NCBI RefSeq assembly: GCF_964019385.1
Contig: NC_088655.1
Coordinates: forward strand, 6,666,658 to 6,730,657
DNA length: 64,000 bases
Reading direction: 5' to 3'
Source: Sycon ciliatum
Lineage: Eukaryota > Porifera > Calcarea > Leucosolenida > Sycettidae
Part shown: in pieces, positions 11,051 to 20,458 of the stretch
Layout: each line of letters begins with the position of its first letter
Numbering within the stretch: the first letter of the stretch is position 1
Notes under the pieces: generated by a model
What the model saw: only the letters and a program-made list of their open reading frames with translations
What the model was told of the DNA's origin: nothing
Database searches by the model: none
Made by a program: the position numbers and the translations under genes

Positions 11051-12000
11051 ATGTGATGACACTTGAACAGCTAGTCCGCCTCTGCTCTGGCGACACAGAC
11101 TGTCGGCTTCATTTCGGAGTTGGTGTGGGAGCATCAGCAGAAAGATCGGCCCGCAATGATTATGTAGACCTAGATATGGATGTACACGAGTAGCACTGTA
11201 CTTTTGTAGTGTGGAGCAGGCAGTAGAATCTGATGTCATGTTGTACAGTCATGTACATAATCTACGCGTAAATCTACAACTTTTGCCAGATCAGACAGAT
11301 GAATGAAGCCACAGAGCTCTGGCCGCTGGAGCGTGCAGCGAACGTGTAGATATGATCTTGGAGTGCTGCACCGTCCGCGCTTCAGCTGAATGCGGAATCG
11401 TTGTTTTCTTGCTCGTTGCCGTCTGTGGGTGTTCTGGGCGGATGCGTATTCTGTTTGCGGCACTTCATATTGCTATTTTCTGGGAGTTTGAGTGACGCTC
11501 CGTCGCAATCTGGTTGCGGAAGTGAAGTGCTTTCGTTCGTTACCTGCCCATCGGCAGGTGGCGTTTAGATTTGTGGGACTACCAATCGTCCGGGTCAACA
11601 TTACCAGAATAGCAGACGCCGGACAGGAACCACCCGGCCATTATCGGGAGCAGGTGCTTCTCCGTGGCTTGAAGGCAGGTAAGGTTCTCCCATTCAGTCC
11701 CTAAGTTTCACTGAAGTACAGCAGTCCTAACCCGTAACGATTTATTAGAAAAGGCTTCTGCTGATGTACAGTACTCCGTGTCGTATGCTCACATTTGTTC
11801 GCATGCTATTGTATTGTTCGTAGTGAAGCGCAGCAACGGTAATTCAAACGCGAAAGTATTTCGGCTGCTGCAATATCCACTCACTCTCAATCCGTGTGTT
11901 TTACAAGCAGAAAAATTTAGCCGATGAATAATTTCGTCAAATTCCGAAGAAAGTACTCCTTCCAATCGGAAACGGTGACCATTGACCAGAAAAACAAAAT
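11051..12000. repeat. Dispersed repeat A, copy 2
   Basis: Matches 760-2423 but lacks the 670-bp insertion and about 30 bases near 11710. The left border against unrelated sequence is just before ATGTGATGACACTTG. No ORF1 accompanies this copy. Confidence 0.75.
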
Positions 12001-12333
12001 GTAACATGTACAGTCGAATGTCACTTATCCGACCACTTCGGGAATCAGGCATGTTGGAGAACTGAATATGTTGGATAACTGATATCATTTTTTATGTGCA
12101 TATATGGCTGGATTTCACTGATTTATGTACACAATACACTCATACAGTATATTCATGCATATTCAATGAACACATACATGTTAGCATACTTGACCACATC
12201 TACTTCAAGTAAATGCATATTACACCATATCATTTTACAAAAAAAAGAAAAAAAGTTTCTTTTTATTTAAAATAGCAATAAAAAATATCAATTGTGCACT
12301 CATAACCATGTATAAACAATTAAAATGAAACAA

Positions 12334-12369
12334 TTCCAGAACGTTTTCGTGTGACCATCATCAGTGGAA
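12334..12369 (-). ncRNA. Hammerhead ribozyme-like motif (left arm)
   Basis: Minus strand: stem I TTCCA, core CTGATGA, short stem II TGGTCACAC, GAAA, palindromic stem III ACGT, TC at the cleavage site, stem I partner TGGAA. All conserved core bases are present. Stem II is weak (about 2 pairs). Confidence 0.6.
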
Positions 12370-12672
12370 CATCGTCACATAGTAAGAATCACTAAAACAA
12401 CCAGTTATATAGCTAGAGTAATATGAAAAGAAGCGTGAGAATGCAGCACAGCTAGCGGTTATGCATAACGCGTGTAGTGTGAACCTTTGCAATGTATCTG
12501 AGAATGGTAGCAGTAGATGAATGTGGCAGCTGTGAGTGCGTGTGAACAAAAACTGGTGAGTGCGTATTATTTAAAAAGTGTGAGCGCTAGCTGTGCTGCA
12601 TTCTCACGCTTCTTTTCATATTACTCTAGCTATATAACTGGTTGTTTTAGTGATTCTTACTATGTGACGATG

Positions 12673-12708
12673 TTCCACTGATGATGGTCACACGAAAACG
12701 TTCTGGAA
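12673..12708 (+). ncRNA. Hammerhead ribozyme-like motif (right arm)
   Basis: Same motif as 12334-12369 in the opposite orientation: TTCCA, CTGATGA, TGGTCACAC, GAAA, ACGT, TC, TGGAA. Stem I is 5 Watson-Crick pairs. Stem III ACGT is self-complementary and too short for a monomeric hairpin, so only dimer formation would close it. Confidence 0.6.
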
Positions 12709-12925
12709 TTGTTTCATTTTAATTGTTTATACATGGTTATGAGTGCACAATTGATATTTTTCATTGCTATTTTACGACTGTTGTCTCCTCGTCGGTTATT
12801 TAAATTCTTTTTATTTATTTTTAGAATTTTACTGTTGAGAGTCATAAAATTACCACTCCGTACTTGTCGGGTAATCGACGTGATCGGATAACTGGCGACC
12901 GGATGAGTTACATTCGACTGTACAT

Positions 12926-13106
12926 TAGGCCTTGGCGGATAATGCCGGCAGAAAAATTGGCAGAATTCGGTACTTCTTCTGGCAAGTTTCATGCATGTTT
13001 GGTATGTGGAGAAAGAAATGGAGCAGAATTCGAGGAACTGCACGCCATAAGGTTTGTATGGTTCTGCCAATTTCACTGCTTTTCGAGCATTATCCGCCAG
13101 TGCCTA
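12926..13106. mobile_element. hAT MITE, 181 bp, exact 8-bp TSD
   Basis: The ends are TAGGCCTTGGCGGATAATG and, on the reverse strand, TAGGCACTGGCGGATAATG. The TSD CTGTACAT lies at 12918-12925 and 13107-13114. The left TSD includes the end of the neighbouring Tigger MITE, so this insertion came later. Confidence 0.85.
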
Positions 13107-13130
13107 CTGTACATGGTTATGGCTCATGAG

Positions 13131-13584
13131 TAGGGGTGCGCGGATTATTCCCGGAATAATTTGGGAATACTATCCTCGAGAAAATGTTGGGATTTTTAGG
13201 GGAATTCTGTCGATCTTTTGCCAGATCCATTGACCTTCAGAAGAGTTTTGGGGGAATTCTGTCAATTTTGATCTGCCAGAGAAAGCGCGCATCCATGGAC
13301 ACATGTACATGCAGCAATACCCGGACACGACATAGTAGCTGTGTACAGTCAGTCTTGTACATCTAGTACATGTAGTGTAGATCCTGCATGCAGTGATCAC
13401 GTGCCTGACCGTCCATTTTGCATACTAAAGAGCATGCGCAAGGCACGGTTCATGCTGGGGTTCTTTTTTTTGGAGGGAATTCTGAAGAATTTTTTCGATG
13501 TTTTGGGAGAATACTTTCGAAGTTCCGCGGGAAATGCCCGAAAGCGTATCGGTTGCGTGCGAGCATAATCCGCGCACCCCTCTA
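13131..13584. mobile_element. hAT MITE, 454 bp, exact 8-bp TSD
   Basis: The ends are TAGGGGTGCGCGGATTAT and, on the reverse strand, TAGAGGGGTGCGCGGATTAT. The TSD CTCATGAG lies at 13123-13130 and 13585-13592. No transposase; mobilised in trans if at all. Confidence 0.9.
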
Positions 13585-13593
13585 CTCATGAGT

Positions 13594-13850
13594 GCACAAT
13601 TAGTTTTATTCCCGTAGCTATGCAGAAGACGTTACTTCAGTAACGTCTGGCGCTAGCCAGGGTCCACACAGCTTTAATTTGGTGTTTGTTTGTTGGTTTG
13701 TTTGTTTGTTTGTTTGTGTCACGCCTGGCACTATCCCGTATCTGTCCCGTACCGTATCGCACAGCTGGCCATTTGCTGGCTCCCGTATCTGTCCTGTACC
13801 GTACCGTACCATCAAACACAGCTGGCTACAAACAGCTGGCCACAATATTA
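13594..13850 (+). repeat. Dispersed repeat B, copy 1
   Basis: Carries CCCGTAGCTATGCAGAAGAC, the palindrome GACGTTACTTCAGTAACGTC, a TTTG-rich run and CCCGTATCTGTCC stretches. Related copies lie at about 16700-16960 (inverted), 17262-17570 and 20459-20550. The TTTG run explains the open frames rich in Leu/Phe/Cys/Val. Confidence 0.75.
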
Positions 13851-14640
13851 TGTACATGTATACGACTCCCTGTGTGTTGCAACTGTGCTTGAAGGGGACG
13901 GTTGCACTTTTTGTAGCTCCGTTTTATCTGAGTTTTCAGTCGTTCCTCTTACTAGTCTTGCCAAGGGGGTGGCTCTGGGTCCACCAGAGTTGCCCCTGGC
14001 GTATTTCTGAATTTGTTGGGGCGAGGGTTCCGCGACGCGGTCGCCAAGGCAGTGTCTTTTCAGTCACGACCGTTGTCGTCCTCGTCTCTCCATTCGCGGT
14101 GGTGTAGCTGACCCCCGAATGGTTTCAAACTGAGAAGCTCGGAGGAGTACAGTGGTGGCAGAGGCATGAGCTGTGAGTGGAGACGGTTGCTGGAGATGGA
14201 TGGTGATGCAGGGAGAAGAGTTACGCTGCCTGACGCCGCGTGGGAAATTGTTTGAACCTGCAATTTCAGTTCGAGCGCGGTGGACTTCTAGACGATGTGT
14301 CCTCATGGCTGTTTTTCAACGCTTGGCCTATCGCTGATATCCCTGCGTGGGATGTTCTTCCAGTGGAGTCCAGGTGGGACTTCGGGTGCCCACACTCCAT
14401 CACCTGGTTGATTGTTTCGGAACTGCAAAAATAATTATTGTTTCCTATTTTGTGCGCATCTCTTGTCATCTCTCTTTTCTATACGTCGCACACCAGATGT
14501 ACTACTATCGCCGTCTTTCTCTTGCTTTCTCTCCCTGCTTGCTGTTTTTTTTTGTTTCTGTTGCCACTGTCCCTCATCATACCCATGCTTGGGTGGTGGG
14601 CGGCGTGACCCGTTAGAGTAGCTGCCAATACAGTACGACT
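13851..14640. other. No gene recognised
   Basis: Unique-looking sequence with short frames only; no element ends or RNA gene seen. Confidence 0.4.
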
Positions 14641-14645
14641 CCCTG

Positions 14646-14940
14646 ATGAATAGAGAGACTTTCTGGAAAGAAATAGGGAGACGAGGAGGAAATGAAATTA
14701 GAATGGATGTTAGTTGCCGAATAGGTGATAGGATGCATCAGCAAAGACATACTTTGGAAGAGAAATCCCGTCGTCTCCAAAATAGGCGTGAACGGGCGTG
14801 TCAGCGCCGGTCACAGGAAACGTCGGCAGAGTGATCCCGTCGACTCCAGAACGCGCGTGCTGGGCAGAGTCAGCGCCTTCCGAGGAAAAATTTCCATCAG
14901 TTCCCACAACATGCACGATGAGCTAAGTAACAAAGCATAG
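14646..14940 (+). pseudogene. Helitron-like N-terminal fragment, copy 1
   Basis: The frame starting MNRETFWKEIGRRGGNEI (62 codons to a stop at 14832) is related to the longer fragment at 18327-18788. It contains one to two EEKSRRLQNRRERACQ-type repeats, and the repeat continues past a stop. Such Arg/Gln/Glu repeats occur near the N-terminus of Helitron replicase-helicase proteins. The sequence then runs into a dispersed repeat (ATTTCCATCAGTTCC, GCATAGCATAGGGCCCTGAG) also present near 20360 and 20800. No Rep or helicase motif is seen. Confidence 0.4.
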
Positions 14941-15214
14941 CATAGGGCCCTGAGCTTCCAAGCTCTCTCGTTCATTACCATTTTACGACTATTGTCTCCT
15001 CGTATGCTATTGAAATACGTTGATCGATCTCTTCGTCATTTTAGGGGGAAATCCCTATTCGAGTTCTCTTTGACCAACTAGTTGAGCACATGATAATGAC
15101 GTAGTTGGCTGACGTTGGAATCGCCTTGAAAAGACATTTCTGTGATAGATGAGAGTGGAATGGCATTGATGGTGGAGTTTACTCGCATATTAGGCTTGGG
15201 GTGGACTTTGCTGT

Positions 15215-15320
15215 AATCCTGCGCCTGATTTGTGGCAGCTAGATAATACATTGACCTGTCGAGCCAATGAGGTAAAATATATTCCATACAATACGATACA
15301 ACACAATAATACAATAATGT
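15215..15320. repeat. About 85 bp shared inverted with 18753-18838
   Basis: AATACATTGACCTGTCGAGC and the following AT-rich bases match, inverted, the stretch after the Helitron-like fragment at 18753-18838. Sequence from 14970 to 15010 also matches the tail of the hammerhead element at 12765-12800. Confidence 0.6.
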
Positions 15321-15507
15321 CCTTGCCTTGATAGTGTTCTTGTGCTTAACTGTTGCTGACGGCCAAATGCATGGTTACCTGTGGAGCCCATTACATAACT
15401 TTATAGTCTCCTATGTTACGCATCCTTTCCGACGGCAAAAGAGGCTACGGATTTAGTTATTCTTTACGTTGTCAGCAAATGACTACTGGTCTTCAGCAAC
15501 TTGGGTG

Positions 15508-15683
15508 TCCTGTAATACGCATCCTGTCTATGCTTTCATAATGCTAACATAATGCTCGGGATAGCACTCGCTACTGATGTTCAGAAACTTGGGTCTCCTG
15601 TAATACGCATCCTGTCTATGCTTTCATAATGCTAACATAATGCTCGGGATAGCACTCGCTACTGATATTCAGAAACTTGGCCT
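15508..15683. repeat. 88-bp tandem duplication (2 copies)
   Basis: TCCTGTAATACGCATCCTGT begins both copies (15508 and 15596), which are almost identical through GCACTCGCTACTGAT. Nothing else is recognised between 15321 and 15906. Confidence 0.9.
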
Positions 15684-15906
15684 GACTATCACTCACAATA
15701 TCACTGTTGTATTGTTCATCGTTCCCAAGCGGTCGCTGGTTTCTCCCACAATTTCATCGTACTGTTGTAGGACATGCTATACAACATCCTTATACCGTAC
15801 AACACCGTATTGATGTGTGGCGCTGTCGCCTTCATCTCTGCTGCGGGTGTACTCTAGTGACTTTGTACATGCGTTATAATAGACCAATCCCGTTGTCTGG
15901 CAAAAT

Positions 15907-16057
15907 AATTCGGGTGGACACACCCATTCCCATAGCGTTGCACATCACATCCGAACCAGTTCCGTTCATTTTTTATAGTTCCGGTTTTTTTTTAAATAAC
16001 GGAACTGGTTCGGATGTGATGTGCAGCGCTATGGGAATGGGTGTGTCCACCCGAATT
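15907..16057. repeat. Palindromic element with about 60-bp arms
   Basis: The left arm 15907-15967 starts AATTCGGGTGGACACACCCA; the right arm 15998-16057 is its reverse complement with one or two differences, around an AT-rich 30-base loop. A small fold-back MITE is likely; the TSD is unclear. Confidence 0.8.
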
Positions 16058-16409
16058 CTTTTCACAGATGAAGCTGCAGGAAGCCTCAGCCCTTCTTCAA
16101 ACCCTTTGTCTGGGTTCGTGAAAAGGGCCACAGCGTGCAAGTCAGCTCGCGTGAAGTGCATGGTATTGTATTTAGTTGGTATGTGGCAGCTTATGGGACA
16201 GAGAGACGTTTTCTCCCAGAACTTGTGTTTATAACTACTGTAAAACCGGAAAGTCTAACGAGTCACAAAGTCTTACGTTTTAACAACCAATTGTGTTTCG
16301 TTATTTGAAAAATACATTATCGCTAGATGTCTGTGTGAAGATGCGCAAACAGAGGGGGAATAACATTCTTGATGAGCTAGGCAAAAAAGCAAAGCGCAGG
16401 GCCCTGAGC

Positions 16410-16700
16410 GAAAGAAATAAACTTTCTCTTTGCATTCGAGGGCAATACGACACCGTCTACCACCTTGATGACCTAGGCAAAAAAAGCATAGGGATGTTAA
16501 AAAATTCATTTCTCCTATTTCTTTTTTAAAGACATAACCCAGGATTTGAACCCGCACTATCGCCCTGTATGCATTCCCCCGATACAATTCGCATACATAC
16601 TCTTTCTTCTAAGTTGCTTCACGTTATGATCTTGCATTTGAAAGCCCTGTTTCAATGTTGTGGCCAGCTGCCTTTGATGTTACTTTACGGGGCAGGTACA
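16410..16700 (-). repeat. tRNA-like SINE / dispersed repeat, copy 1
   Basis: Inverted relative to 20545-20790. On the minus strand it contains GTGCGGGTTCAAATCCTGGG, a B-box-like sequence, about 45 bases after a possible A box. Both copies are joined to repeat B on the same side, so they form one composite unit present twice in opposite orientation. Confidence 0.5.
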
Positions 16701-16960
16701 AGATAGCGCCAACACAAACAAACAAACACACACCTTGATGGTGCGGTACGGGACAGGTACGGGATAGCGGCAGGCATGCCGATGGCACAAACAAAAAAAC
16801 ACACACCTTGATAGTACGGTACGGAACAGGTACGGGATAGCGCAAGGCATGCCGACGGCACAAACAAACAAACACACAGGGAATTAAAGCTGTGTGGACC
16901 CTGGCTAGCGCTATACGTCACTGAAGTAACGTCTTTTGCATAGCTACGGGAATAAAAGGG
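16700..16960 (-). repeat. Dispersed repeat B, copy 2
   Basis: Inverted copy of 13594-13850: GTACGGGACAGGTACGGGAT, CAAACAAACA runs, then the GACGTTACTTCAGTGACGTA-type palindrome region. Confidence 0.75.
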
Positions 16961-17117
16961 GTTTTGCTGAAAGAGTGAGTATGCATGCAAAAGCAGCGCA
17001 CTTCTCCTTGTCGGTTGTACATGCAAATTCGGACACTCAATTGCATACGGCTATTGTGTGTGTTTTACGTACGCTCTCGCTTGTTTTGTTATAAAAGGCC
17101 AGGTTCGCTCCTTGTAC

Positions 17118-17158
17118 ATTGTTCTGATGATGGGTGACTGGCCGGAAACGTCAATTAT
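17118..17158 (+). ncRNA. Hammerhead-like motif, weak
   Basis: CTGATGA (17124-17130), a 14-base stem II region TGGGTGACTGGCCG with only about 2-3 pairs, GAAA, CG, TC, then AATTAT facing ATTGTT (imperfect stem I). The core is conserved but the stems are poor. A TATAAAAGG box lies about 30 bases upstream. Confidence 0.35.
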
Positions 17159-17261
17159 TTTTCGACATCATTAATAAAAGAATTTTCATCTAAAGAGTGA
17201 ATAGCAACTAAATAGAGCGGTTGTCAGATGACAAACCCTCTTTTATTCCCTGATCTATGCA

Positions 17262-17570
17262 AAAGACGTTACTTCAGTAACATCTGGGGCTAGCCAGGGT
17301 CCACACAGCTTTAATTCCCGTAGCTATGCAGAAGACGTTACTTCTGTAACGTCTGGCGCTAGCCAGGGTCCACACAGCTTTAATTTGGTATTTGTTTGTT
17401 TGTGTGTTTGTGTGTTTGTGTCACGCCTGGAGCTATCCCGTATCTGTCATGTATATGTCCTGTATCTGTGACTACATCGGCACTACGCTCATACAGGATT
17501 GTACATAACAGCTGGCTAAAATATTTGCTGGCTCCCGTATCTGTCCCGTACCGTCCCGTTTAAACAGCGG
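17262..17570 (+). repeat. Dispersed repeat B, copy 3 (partly duplicated)
   Basis: GCTATGCAAAAGACGTTACT at 17263 and GCTATGCAGAAGACGTTACT at 17324 show the first roughly 60 bp duplicated, followed by the TTTG run and CCCGTATCTGTC stretches. Confidence 0.75.
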
Positions 17571-18288
17571 GCCCATAGCCAGCAATCGCATGTCACCACG
17601 TACATTGAAAATCAACATAATTTTGCGAATCGACCTTTTTTCAGGATCACTTTTCAACGGGGACGAAGCAAAGTCGGCCGAACGAAGCCTAGAGGAAGAA
17701 AATCACCCTCTCCACTTCACCATCACGATACTGACATAGATACGAGATGAAACAACTAAAAAATACACAAGAAAACTGTACGGCCATCATCGCGCTTTGG
17801 TCTGACTTTGGTCTGAGAATTTCTATCACGATCAAACATGTACGAGGAGCACTCAAAAATAAGCCACAGACGTACCTTACTCCCTCTCTACTCCTTTTTC
17901 AAGGCACAAAAGTCGACTCTCCACTTTCAAACCAGGAACCAGACATACCAGTGGTCCTTTTCAGCTGCTCCACGAGCGCAGGAAAGGTTCACCAAGGGGC
18001 GCAGAGCAGCATCCATTCCAGAAAAATAGCTAAAATATGAGTGAGACTGCATGCCTGAGTACATGAGTACATGTATGAGTACATGCAGAAAATAGTCAAT
18101 TTCAGCGTTTCTGCTCCAAACAGCAACTAGCTTCGACTAGAAACAAAGATTACACCAAAGGATCAAACAACAACCATTTGCTGCAGTTTTTTTTTGCAGA
18201 TGGCTTCCTTGTGCTTGGCCCAGCACGCCAAAAATCACACCCGGGAGGAGTACAAAAATTACAACTCTCAGATGTCAGGTTGCTGGCC
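17571..18288 (+). repeat. Dispersed repeat C, copy 1 (about 715 bp)
   Basis: Matches 54868-55590 in inverted orientation over essentially its full length (for example GAGGAGCACTCAAAAATAAG and AAAATCACACCCGGGAGGAG). In the second copy it directly adjoins LINE reverse-transcriptase remains, so it may be an internal part of that LINE. Open frames inside (17747-18040) are not recognised. Confidence 0.75.
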
Positions 18289-18326
18289 ATGCACAAAATT
18301 CGTCGTAGTATGTATACGACTCCCTG

Positions 18327-18788
18327 ATGTACAGGGAGATTTGGAAAGAAATAGGGCGACGAGGAGGAAATGAAATTAGAATGGACGTTAGTTGCCGAAT
18401 AGGTAATAGGATCCGTCAGCAAAAACATACTTTGGAAGAGAGATCCCGTCGTCTCCAAAATAAGCGCCGGTCACAGGAGACGTCGGAAGAGAGATCCCGT
18501 CGACTCCAGAACGCCCGTGATCGGCAGAGTCAGCGCCGGTCCCAGGAAACGTCAGGACAGACATCTCGTCGAGTCCAGAACGGCCGTGATCGGCAGAGTC
18601 AGCGCCGGTCCCAGGAAACGTCAGGACAGACATCCCGTCGACTCCAGAACGCCCGTGATCTGCAGAGTCAGCGCCGGTCCCAGGAAACGTCAGGACAGAC
18701 ATCCCGTCGACGCGCAGAAAACGAAATCTGCAGCCTCTTTTGTGGTCGCACAGGATACGTATTTTTGTATTATTGTATTGTATCGTAA
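18327..18788 (+). CDS. Helitron-like N-terminal fragment with 23-residue repeats
   Basis: This 153-codon frame starts MYREIWKEIGRRGGNEIR and then repeats a 23-residue (69-bp) unit about four times, for example RRSQETSGQTSRRLQNARD followed by RQSQ. Arg-Arg-x-x-Glu-Thr-x-x-x-x-x-Arg-Arg-Leu repeats of this sort precede the Rep domain in Helitron proteins of many invertebrates. No HUH Rep motif or helicase follows; the frame ends in the AT-rich repeat shared with 15215-15320. It is probably a truncated gene copy. A host protein with charged coiled repeats is the alternative. Confidence 0.45.
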   Translation: MYREIWKEIGRRGGNEIRMDVSCRIGNRIRQQKHTLEERSRRLQNKRRSQETSEERSRRLQNARDRQSQRRSQETSGQTSRRVQNGRDRQSQRRSQETSGQTSRRLQNARDLQSQRRSQETSGQTSRRRAENEICSLFCGRTGYVFLYYCIVS

Positions 18789-18839
18789 TGTATGGAATAT
18801 AATTTTACCTCATTGGCTCAACAGGTCAATGTATTACTA

Positions 18840-19207
18840 CAAAAGGCCAGAAAATCCAATGTCTGTATTAAAATCAACTAATTTTCGCTGGCTATTTAAT
18901 TTCGCTGATTTCGCCGCTTGGTACCAACCGGCCAAAGTAAATCGCAGGCCAAAGTTTGTCATAGAGGCAAATGATGCATGATTGAGCAATGGATGCATGT
19001 TAGAGCAAAAAATACCGATCGATTTATTTTTGAAAACTCCAATCGGCCAAAGTTTAATGACGGCGAAAAGTTGGGTTTCTCACCGGCCAAAATTTCTCAT
19101 TGGCCAAAATTTGAAATAGATAAAAAGAAAAGAAGGAGCAAACCAAAAGTGGATGAAATAAGGGAAATAAAACAACCCGCAAAAAAATCTGCAAATACTT
19201 TTGCCTA
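18840..19207. other. Imperfect short repeats, no gene
   Basis: Variants of CGGCCAAAGTTT/TTGGCCAAAATTTG recur every 20-40 bases between 18930 and 19120, an old degenerate tandem-like stretch. Frames here look incidental. Confidence 0.5.
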
Positions 19208-19327
19208 ACTCATATTCAAAATGTTGAGTCTCCTCCATCATTACACTGCGCTCTTTAGCCGACTAGACCTTCCTGCACACAACCATCACCATTGCGAGGA
19301 CACTTCCGTAGACGATATTGTTAAAAT

Positions 19328-19371
19328 CCTTCAGACAGCTGTTTCGCTAATACATAGCTCATCAGTGAAGG
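19328..19371 (-). ncRNA. Hammerhead ribozyme, complete core and stems
   Basis: On the minus strand: stem I CCTTCA pairs with TGAAGG (6 bp); core CTGATGA; stem II GCTA-TGTAT-TAGC (4 bp, 5-base loop); GAAA; stem III CAGCTG (palindrome); TC at the cleavage position. Every conserved hammerhead core base is present with A15.1-U16.1. The 6-base palindromic stem III has no loop, so a dimer of two copies is the expected active form. This is the best ribozyme candidate of the window. Confidence 0.85.
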
Positions 19372-20105
19372 TAGATGTTGAGTGATTAGAAAATATAGAC
19401 CAAACTGCTATTATATAGGGGGTTTCCACATACAAAACTGGCATAGCTGAGGTAATAACGCGGGAAAAGGAACTCGTCTTGTCCCTCTGTAATCATATGA
19501 TAGGTGCGCCGTTAGCGTCAGAGCAAGAAGAGGGACAAGATGAGTCGAGGGACAATCCTGAGGACGCAATACCATACGACCAACTGTTTGTTTCTACCAG
19601 CGTTGTTGTACCGTCTACACAGCTCTGACGATGATATACTGGGCGAATGCCGCGGGGCCTCCCAGCGTGTCAGCGGCAGTGGGTGATGGGCAGATAACAA
19701 GGTAGCTTGCGGACAATATCGGTGGCATGAAGCCTAGTGACTGCCAAGCGTCTTGGCGCGATGGGCGAGCAGTACAGTGTCATGCCCCAGGGGCTGATGT
19801 GGCTGTCGACGTCGGTGGGTCGTGAGGTGCGTTCGCAGACCTTCATGGCGCTCAGACAACTGCAATACTAGTACACAGACTCTCACTAGCTACATAGTAC
19901 TCTGATTCTGGCACGTTATTTCTGCATTGAATAGTGATTGATTTTCCGCGCCGAATTTCCGACGCTGCATGCATGTCCAATGCGCGTCAACAGTACTTCA
20001 CACTTTCCTTTTCCCGCGTTATCATGTCAGCAATGCCAGTTTTGTATGTGGAAACCCCCTATATAGTAGCAGTTTGGTTTATATTTTCTAATCATTCAAC
20101 ATCTA

Positions 20106-20149
20106 CCTTCACTGATGAGCTATGTATTAGCGAAACTGCTGTCTGAAGG
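20106..20149 (+). ncRNA. Hammerhead ribozyme, second arm
   Basis: Same as 19328-19371 on the opposite strand: CCTTCA, CTGATGA, GCTA-TGTAT-TAGC, GAAA, CTGCTG, TC, TGAAGG. Stems I and II are identical to the other arm; stem III is CTGCTG instead of the palindrome. Confidence 0.75.
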
Positions 20150-20458
20150 ATTTTATCAATATCGTCTACGGAAGTGTCCTCGCAATGGTGATGGTTGTGT
20201 GCAGGAGAGTCTAGTCAGCTAAAGAGCGCAGTGTAATGATGGAGGTGACTCAACATTTTCTACAATGGCCGAGAGCTCTGTCGCACCCTGTAATAATAAC
20301 TCATATTCAAACTGATTGAAACGTTTTTGCAATATAATGATGTGGCCAATCAACGGAAAAAAACATTTCCATCAGTTCCAATAACATGTACAATGAGCTA
20401 GGCAAAAAAGCATAAAAGCATAGCGTAGGGCCCTGAGCTTCCAAGCTCTCTCGTTCCG

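Larger units (their letters stand above)
12270..12804 (+). mobile_element. Hammerhead inverted-repeat retroelement, 535 bp
   Basis: Inverted arms of about 190 bp (12270-12457 and 12585-12775) are nearly identical. A one-sided unpaired tail of about 29 bases (12776-12804) follows the right arm. The 13-bp direct repeat TTCTTTTTATTTA flanks the whole (12257-12269 and 12805-12817), a target duplication length typical of retrotransposition rather than cut-and-paste. Each arm carries a hammerhead motif. The tail sequence ACGACTGTTGTCTCCTCG recurs with one change near 14983, the 3' end of another copy. It is best read as a non-autonomous Penelope/retrozyme-like element; it encodes nothing. Confidence 0.7.
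12011..12920. mobile_element. Tigger/pogo-like MITE containing a later insertion
   Basis: The terminal repeats start CAGTCGAATGTCACTTATCC (left) and CAGTCGAATGTAACTCATCC (right, reverse strand) and are flanked by TA (12009-12010, 12921-12922). The CAGTCGAA start with TATCCG nearby is typical of Tigger/pogo (Tc1/mariner). About 350 bp is the MITE itself; the rest is the hammerhead element at 12270-12804. Confidence 0.8.
19221..20297 (+). mobile_element. Hammerhead inverted-repeat retroelement, about 1.08 kb
   Basis: Two inverted arms of 255 bp each (about 19218-19472 and 20005-20259) enclose a centre of about 530 bp with no recognisable coding. A 38-base unpaired tail ending in TAATAAT follows only the right arm. 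The 14-bp direct repeat AACTCATATTCAAA lies at 19207-19220 and 20298-20311. One-sided tail plus long TSD point to target-primed reverse transcription. Each arm carries a hammerhead with complete core. The plan equals 12270-12804, although the arm sequences differ. Most likely a non-autonomous Penelope/retrozyme-like element. Confidence 0.75.

Noticed and set aside
14640-14660. CTGATGA in CTCCCTGATGAATAG
   Set aside because: No GAAA with a stem III/stem I partner follows, and the related copy at 18324 reads CTGATGT.
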